Positions 25,998 through 32,506 of a stretch of 32,506 nucleotides of DNA are shown piece after piece. Source of the stretch: Actinomycetota bacterium (lineage in GTDB: Bacteria > Actinomycetota > Thermoleophilia > Gaiellales > Gaiellaceae); assembly GCA_019237315.1 (NCBI GenBank), contig JAFAHG010000071.1, positions 1 through 32,506 on the forward strand. The letters are read 5' to 3'. The notes below the pieces were generated by a model. It had not been told where the DNA came from. It saw only the letters and a list, made by a program, of their open reading frames with translations, and made no database searches. The translations under genes were made by a program, and so were the position numbers. Each line of letters begins with the position of its first letter. The first letter of the stretch is position 1.

Positions 25998-26851
25998 CAC
26001 CCGTAGCCTAGAGCGTCGAGCGCGGCACGCAACCCTTCTCGCCAGTGCGGCAGCTCCGGCGCACCCTTCTCGCTCCGCAGAACCGAGTACGCGGGCCGAG
26101 GCGCCCGCGCGCCCCAATCGGCCGTCGTGATGCGCCGCACGCGACAGTCGACACCGGCCTCGGCGATGATCGCCTCGGCGAACTCGGCCCACGTGCACTC
26201 GCCGCCGGCGGCAACGTGGTAGACGCCGAACGGCAGCGCGAGGACGTCGCGCGTCGCGGCGGCGAGATGACCCACGTAGGTCGGACAGCCGCGCTGGTCG
26301 TCGACGACGCTCACCTCGTCGCGCTCGGCACCGAGGCGGAGCATCGTGCGCAGGAAGTTGTGACCGGTCGGCCCGAAGAGCCACGAGGAGCGGACGATCC
26401 ACGCGCTCGTCCCGGCCGCGCCCTCGCCGTGCAGCTTGCTCCGGCCGTACGCGCCGGCGGGATTCGGCGCGTCGGACTCGACGTACGGCTCGCGCTTCTG
26501 CCCGTCGAACACGTAGTCGGTCGAGTAGTAGACGAGCGGCGCGCCGAGCTCGGCCGCGTGCGCGGTTCCGCCGACGTTGACGGCGGCCGCGGCCTGCGGG
26601 TCGTCCTCTGCGCCGTCGACGTCGGTCCACGCGGCGGCGTGCAGGACGAGGTCGCACGCGAGGTCCGTCGGCGGCGGCGCGGTCACGTCCCACTCGGCGC
26701 GCGTCAGCGCACGGGCTTCCGGGAACTCGGCGGCGAGCGCGCCTCCGAGCTGTCCGCCGGCGCCCGTGATCAGGACGCCGCGACCGAGTCCCGGGCCGAG
26801 AGGAGAGGCGATGTCGTGCTCCAGAGGTGGACGACGCGCGGGTCGTTCCAC
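25997..26851 (-). CDS. rfbD: dTDP-4-dehydrorhamnose reductase (start uncertain: CTG 26773 or GTG 26851)
   Basis: VLITGAGGQLGGALAAEFPEARALTRAEWDVTAPP...HAAAWTDVDGAEDDPQAAAAVNVGG...YYSTDYVFDGQKREPYVESDAPNPAGAYGRSKLHGE. Confidence 0.88.
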   Translation of the reverse strand: MERPARRPPLEHDIASPLGPGLGRGVLITGAGGQLGGALAAEFPEARALTRAEWDVTAPPPTDLACDLVLHAAAWTDVDGAEDDPQAAAAVNVGGTAHAAELGAPLVYYSTDYVFDGQKREPYVESDAPNPAGAYGRSKLHGEGAAGTSAWIVRSSWLFGPTGHNFLRTMLRLGAERDEVSVVDDQRGCPTYVGHLAAATRDVLALPFGVYHVAAGGECTWAEFAEAIIAEAGVDCRVRRITTADWGARAPRPAYSVLRSEKGAPELPHWREGLRAALDALGYG

Positions 26852-27228
26852 GGCACGCCGTGCTCGTCGGGGTCGCGCGGGTCGTACTCGGCGGTGACGA
26901 GGTAGCAGAAGAGGCAGTCCGTGAGCGCCTCGTAGCCGTGCGCGTGATGCCCCGGGACGTACAACGCGACGGGGTTGTCCTCGCCGATGTCCTCGGTGAA
27001 CGTCTCACCCGTCGTACGGTCGAGGACGACGACGCGCACCATCCCCGCCAGGCAGACGAAGACGTCGTCCTGCCCGCGCTCGTGGTAGTGGAGGCCGCGG
27101 ATCACGCCCTTGCGGGAACGCGAGAGGTTCACCTGCACGAACGGCTTCGGCAGCGCGCTTGCACGCGCGAGCTCGGCGAACCAGCCGCGATCGTCCTCGT
27201 GCAGCGCGAGCGGGATGCGGCGGACTAT
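26770..27228 (-). CDS. rfbC: dTDP-4-dehydrorhamnose 3,5-epimerase-like cupin protein
   Basis: C-terminal part of ORF 26770..27654: VRRIPLALHEDDRGWFAELARA...VNLSRSRKGVIRGLHYHERGQDDVFVCLAGMVRVVVLDRTTGETFTEDIGEDNPVALYVPGHHAHGYEAL. No ATG/GTG/TTG at the expected start (near-cognate ATA at 27228). Confidence 0.85.
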   Translation of the reverse strand: MVRRIPLALHEDDRGWFAELARASALPKPFVQVNLSRSRKGVIRGLHYHERGQDDVFVCLAGMVRVVVLDRTTGETFTEDIGEDNPVALYVPGHHAHGYEALTDCLFCYLVTAEYDPRDPDEHGVPWNDPRVVHLWSTTSPLLSARDSVAAS

Positions 27229-27992
27229 TTGTTGACTCCCGTCTCCTCGATCAGACGGCCGACCTCCGCGAGGTCGTCCCAGTGCTTCCCGCCGTCGCGC
27301 CACCAGCCTTCGACGCGGCGCACGTCGAGCTGGCCGCGGCGTGCGAACTCGCGGTTCACGTCGGTGATCTCGAGCTCGCCGCGGCTCGAGGGCGCGAGCG
27401 CCGCGATGATGTCGAACACCTCCGGCGGGTAGCAGTAGAGACCGACCACGGCGTCGTTCGACGGCGGCCGCTCGTAGCGCGTGTCGACGACGCCCGCCTT
27501 CTCGACGATGTCGCTCACGTGTCCCGCGTCGTCGTACTCGACGACGCCGAAGTTCTCGGGATCGGGCACGTCCTTCACGAACACGAGCGCGCCGTCCTGC
27601 CAGCCCGCGACCGCATCCGCCTGCGCGTACTCGAAGAGGTTGTCGCCGAGACACACGACGAGGCGGTCGTCGTGCGCGAAGCTGCTCGCCATGCCGACGA
27701 CCTGCGCGATGCCGCCGGCCTCGACCTGCACCTTGTAGGTGAGGTCGAGGTCGAACAGCGTCTCGCCGCCGCTGCGCGCGACGACGTGACCGTTCCCGAG
27801 CAGGTCGATGAAGTCCCCCGCATGCTGCTTTCCGGTGACGAGCAGCACCTCGCGCACGCCGAGCCGCTGCAGCAGCTGCAGGGGGTAATAGACCATCGGC
27901 CAGCGGCCGACCGGCAGCAGGTGCTTGTTGGTGACGCGCGTCAGCTCCTCGAGCCGGGTCGCCGTCCCGCCCGCGCAGATCAGGCCTTTCAT
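27225..27992 (-). CDS. rfbA: Glucose-1-phosphate thymidylyltransferase
   Basis: MKGLICAGGTATRLEELTRVTNKHLLPVGRWPMVYYPLQLL...VCLGDNLFEY...PENFGVVEYDDAGHVSDIVEK. Confidence 0.92.
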   Translation of the reverse strand: MKGLICAGGTATRLEELTRVTNKHLLPVGRWPMVYYPLQLLQRLGVREVLLVTGKQHAGDFIDLLGNGHVVARSGGETLFDLDLTYKVQVEAGGIAQVVGMASSFAHDDRLVVCLGDNLFEYAQADAVAGWQDGALVFVKDVPDPENFGVVEYDDAGHVSDIVEKAGVVDTRYERPPSNDAVVGLYCYPPEVFDIIAALAPSSRGELEITDVNREFARRGQLDVRRVEGWWRDGGKHWDDLAEVGRLIEETGVNK

Positions 27993-28005
27993 CCCGCGCG
28001 GGATG
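27990..28005. repeat. Perfect 16-bp palindrome CATCCCGCGCGGGATG including the rfbA start codon
   Basis: Read directly; ATG at 27992-27990 on the minus strand is the last triplet of the palindrome. Confidence 0.85.
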
Positions 28006-28069
28006 CTAGACGGGCGCCGTCAGTGGGGCAGGACGAGGACGAGCGTCGTGAGCGTGCCGGGGAACCGCA

Positions 28070-30214
28070 CTAGCGGAGGCGGGGTGCGAGCGGCGAGGGT
28101 TGCACGCGCACGAGGCGGGCGAGCGGCCCCGGCAGCCACCAGTTCCAGCGCCCGAGGATCGCCATCAGGCTCGGTACGAGCAGCGACCGCACGAGCGTCG
28201 CGTCGACGAACACCGCGACGGCGAGTCCGAGGCCGAACTCCTGCAGCCCGACGATCCGCCCGGCGATGAAGCCCGAGAACGCGGCGCACATGATCACGGC
28301 CGCCGCGGTGATGATGCGCCCGGTGCGCTCGAGACCGTGCGCGACGGCGGTCGTGTTGTCGTGCGTCGCGTCCCACGCCTCGCGCATGCGCGTGACGATG
28401 AACACCTCGTAGTCCATCGAGAGCCCGAACAGCATCGCGAACAGGAAGATCGGGATCCAACCCTCGACCTGGCCGAACTGGTACAGCCCGAAGAGCGCGT
28501 GCCCGACCCCCCACTTGAAGACGACGACGAGCATCCCGTATGCCGCGCCGACCGAGAGCAGGTTGAGCAGCACGGCCTTCAACGGCAGGAGCAGCGAGCG
28601 GAACGCCCGGGCGAGCAGGAAGTACGTGAGCACGAGCACCGCGGCGATCAGCGGCGGGAAATACTTGTAGGCACGTGCGAGGAAGTCGACGCCCTGACCC
28701 GGCGCGCCGCCGACGAGCACGGTCGTCCCGGCCGGGAAGCGCGCCGCGGGGACGAGCGTCCGACGCAGCCGGTGGACGAACGCCTGCTCCTGCGGGAAGC
28801 CGTAGTCGTGGCGGCCGGCGATCACGACCTGCTCGAAGGCGCCGCCCGGGTCGACGTAGCGGCCGTGCGTGCCGCTGTACACCGCCGCGACCTCCGGGTC
28901 GCGGCGCACCGACGCGACGAGACGGCCGATCGCGGCCTGCACCGCGGGCGTACGTACCGACGGCGCGCCGACGAGCACCTGCGCCGGCGCGACCGCGCCC
29001 GGCCCGACGGCGCGCTGCAAGACGTCGAAGCCGCGGATCGACTGCGGCGTGCGTGGAATGCCGTACGTCGAACCCGGCGTGAGCTTGAGCCAGAGAAGCG
29101 GGGTCGCGGCTGCGAGCAGGATCGCGACACCGCCGACGAGGAATGCGAACGGGCGGCGCATGATCTGGCGCGCGAGGCGCGCCCACATGCCGCGTTCGGC
29201 GTCGACGGGCTCACCCGGGAGGATGCGCTTGCGCGCGACGCCGCGCCGTCCGTACAGCGAGAGGAGCGCGGGCTGGAGCGTCGCGGCCGCCGCGACCGAG
29301 ACGACCGGGATCAAGAAGCCCGCGACGCCCATCATCCGCATGAAGGGCAGCGGCATCGCGACGAGGAGCAGCAGGCCGAGCGCGACCGCGGCGCCGGAGA
29401 AGACGACGGCGCGGCCCGCCGTCTCCATCGTGCGCACGACGGCGTCGTCGCGATCGCGCCCGCGCGCGAGCTCCTCACGGAAGCGGTAGACGACGAGCAG
29501 CGAGTAGTCGATGGCGAGGCCGAGGCCGATCAGCTCGACGAGGTTCGTCGTGTACGTCGGCGTCGTCGCCAGATGCGCGACGCCGTACATGATCCCGAGC
29601 GTGCCCATGATCGTGCACGCCGCGAACAGGAGCGGGATCGTCACCGCCGCCGAGATGCCGAAGACCGCGACCAGCACGAGCAACGCGATCGGGATCGCGA
29701 TCTCGAGCTCGCCGTGCCGCAGGTCCTGGTTGAAGATCGGGTCGAGATCGTGCTGGATCGGGCCCGCGCCCGTGACGTACGTCTGCTGCGCGCCGGGCGG
29801 CCGACCCAGGGCGCGCAGGACGGCGACGGCGTACCCCTTCGCCTGCGCGACGGAGAGCGTCGAGACGATGTCGCCGTAGACGACGTGCGGGCCTGCGACG
29901 AGGAGCTTCGTCGGCTTGCCGCTCGGAACGACGCGCGCCGCCCGCGCGACGACGGCCTGCAGGCGGGCATAGAGGGCCGGGTCGTGCGAGTTCCGGACGC
30001 GGAAGACGGCGGTGAACGACCCGTCCGGCCGGTCGCCGAACGAGCGCTCGAGCGTCGCCCGGACGCGGTCGGAATCGGTGCCCGGGACGGCGAACGTGTT
30101 CGAGAGGAGCGGGGTCAGCTTGCTGTTCGCATAGCCGCCGGCCAGGAGCACCACGACCCAGACGCCGAGGACGACGCGGCGGTGACGGAGCACGAAGCGC
30201 GTCCAGCGGGCCAC
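28070..30214 (-). CDS. MMPL/RND family membrane transporter
   Basis: 714 aa, two TM bundles; GLGLAIDYSLLVVYRFREELARGRDRDDAVVRTMETAGRAVVFSGAAVALGL and FGLSMDYEVFIVTRMREAWDATHDNTTAVAHGLERTGRIITAAAVIM. Confidence 0.92.
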   Translation of the reverse strand: MARWTRFVLRHRRVVLGVWVVVLLAGGYANSKLTPLLSNTFAVPGTDSDRVRATLERSFGDRPDGSFTAVFRVRNSHDPALYARLQAVVARAARVVPSGKPTKLLVAGPHVVYGDIVSTLSVAQAKGYAVAVLRALGRPPGAQQTYVTGAGPIQHDLDPIFNQDLRHGELEIAIPIALLVLVAVFGISAAVTIPLLFAACTIMGTLGIMYGVAHLATTPTYTTNLVELIGLGLAIDYSLLVVYRFREELARGRDRDDAVVRTMETAGRAVVFSGAAVALGLLLLVAMPLPFMRMMGVAGFLIPVVSVAAAATLQPALLSLYGRRGVARKRILPGEPVDAERGMWARLARQIMRRPFAFLVGGVAILLAAATPLLWLKLTPGSTYGIPRTPQSIRGFDVLQRAVGPGAVAPAQVLVGAPSVRTPAVQAAIGRLVASVRRDPEVAAVYSGTHGRYVDPGGAFEQVVIAGRHDYGFPQEQAFVHRLRRTLVPAARFPAGTTVLVGGAPGQGVDFLARAYKYFPPLIAAVLVLTYFLLARAFRSLLLPLKAVLLNLLSVGAAYGMLVVVFKWGVGHALFGLYQFGQVEGWIPIFLFAMLFGLSMDYEVFIVTRMREAWDATHDNTTAVAHGLERTGRIITAAAVIMCAAFSGFIAGRIVGLQEFGLGLAVAVFVDATLVRSLLVPSLMAILGRWNWWLPGPLARLVRVQPSPLAPRLR

Positions 30215-30249
30215 TGAAACAGCGTAGATGTGGGAATACTTCCGCCACC

Positions 30250-30683
30250 GTGAGCTCGGGCCGCGACATCGACAAGCTGCACGAGGAGATCGAGGAGCTC
30301 TTCGCGGACCTCTGGCAGGTGCCGCGGTTCCTCGGGCAGCGGCGCGGCTTCCGGCCGAACGTCGACAGCTACCACACGGACGACCCGCACGAGCTGACCG
30401 TGGTCGTCGAGCTGCCCGGCATCGATCCGTCGACCGTCCACCTGACGCTCGACGAGCGCACGCTCGTCATCTCCGGCGAGCGAACGCGTCCGCGGGTCGA
30501 CGGGCGTGTGTACCAGCAGATGGAGATCGAGTACGGGCAGTTTCAGCGTCAGGTGCGCCTGCCGGAGGACGTGGACACCGAGCGCGCGCGCGCCGAGTAC
30601 GAGCACGGGATCCTGCGCGTGACGCTGCCGGTTGCGGAGGCGGCGAAGCCGAAGGGCCGCGTGTCGATCGAGGTGCGGAAGGC

Positions 30684-30687
<4 letters not shown>
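30250..30687 (+). CDS. Hsp20/alpha-crystallin family small heat-shock protein
   Basis: PNVDSYHTDDPHELTVVVELPGIDPSTVHLTLDERTLVISGERTRP...FQRQVRLPEDVDTERARAEYEHGILRVTLPVAEAAKPKGRVSIEV. Confidence 0.93.

Positions 30688-32506
<1,819 letters not shown>

Noticed and set aside
28020-29186. 388-aa minus-strand ORF overlapping the MMPL gene
   Set aside because: Alternate frame of the MMPL transporter; Arg-rich with no motifs.

Overview
High-GC bacterial window with the look of a deep-branching actinobacterial (Thermoleophilia-like) chromosome; the taxonomy is inferred from gene content and style only. In order it holds: the 3' end of an EttA-like ABC-F ATPase; sufC-sufB-sufD (-); tatA-tatC (+); an amidohydrolase, a membrane-anchored TPR protein, a STAS-domain protein and a cytochrome c lipoprotein (+); a membrane-anchored Usp-like protein (-); a caa3-type cytochrome oxidase operon ctaC-ctaD-ctaE (-); a two-gene module made of an Ala/Gly-rich repeat polypeptide with a leader-like N-terminus and a PqqD/RRE-like + M50 metalloprotease fusion (+); tRNA-Lys(CTT) (-); a nucleotide-sugar operon (+); a subtilase and a SpoIID/LytB protein (-); a dTDP-rhamnose operon with embedded cNMP-binding and MBL-fold genes (-); an MMPL transporter (-); and hsp20-lon (+, lon truncated by the window end). 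Two signals stand out: (a) the putative leader-peptide/RRE-M50 module at 12771-16385, and (b) a strongly structured, apparently unannotated RNA leader at about 16528-16688 that ends 4 nt before the likely wecB start codon. No tools were run; families were recognised from motifs in the supplied translations.
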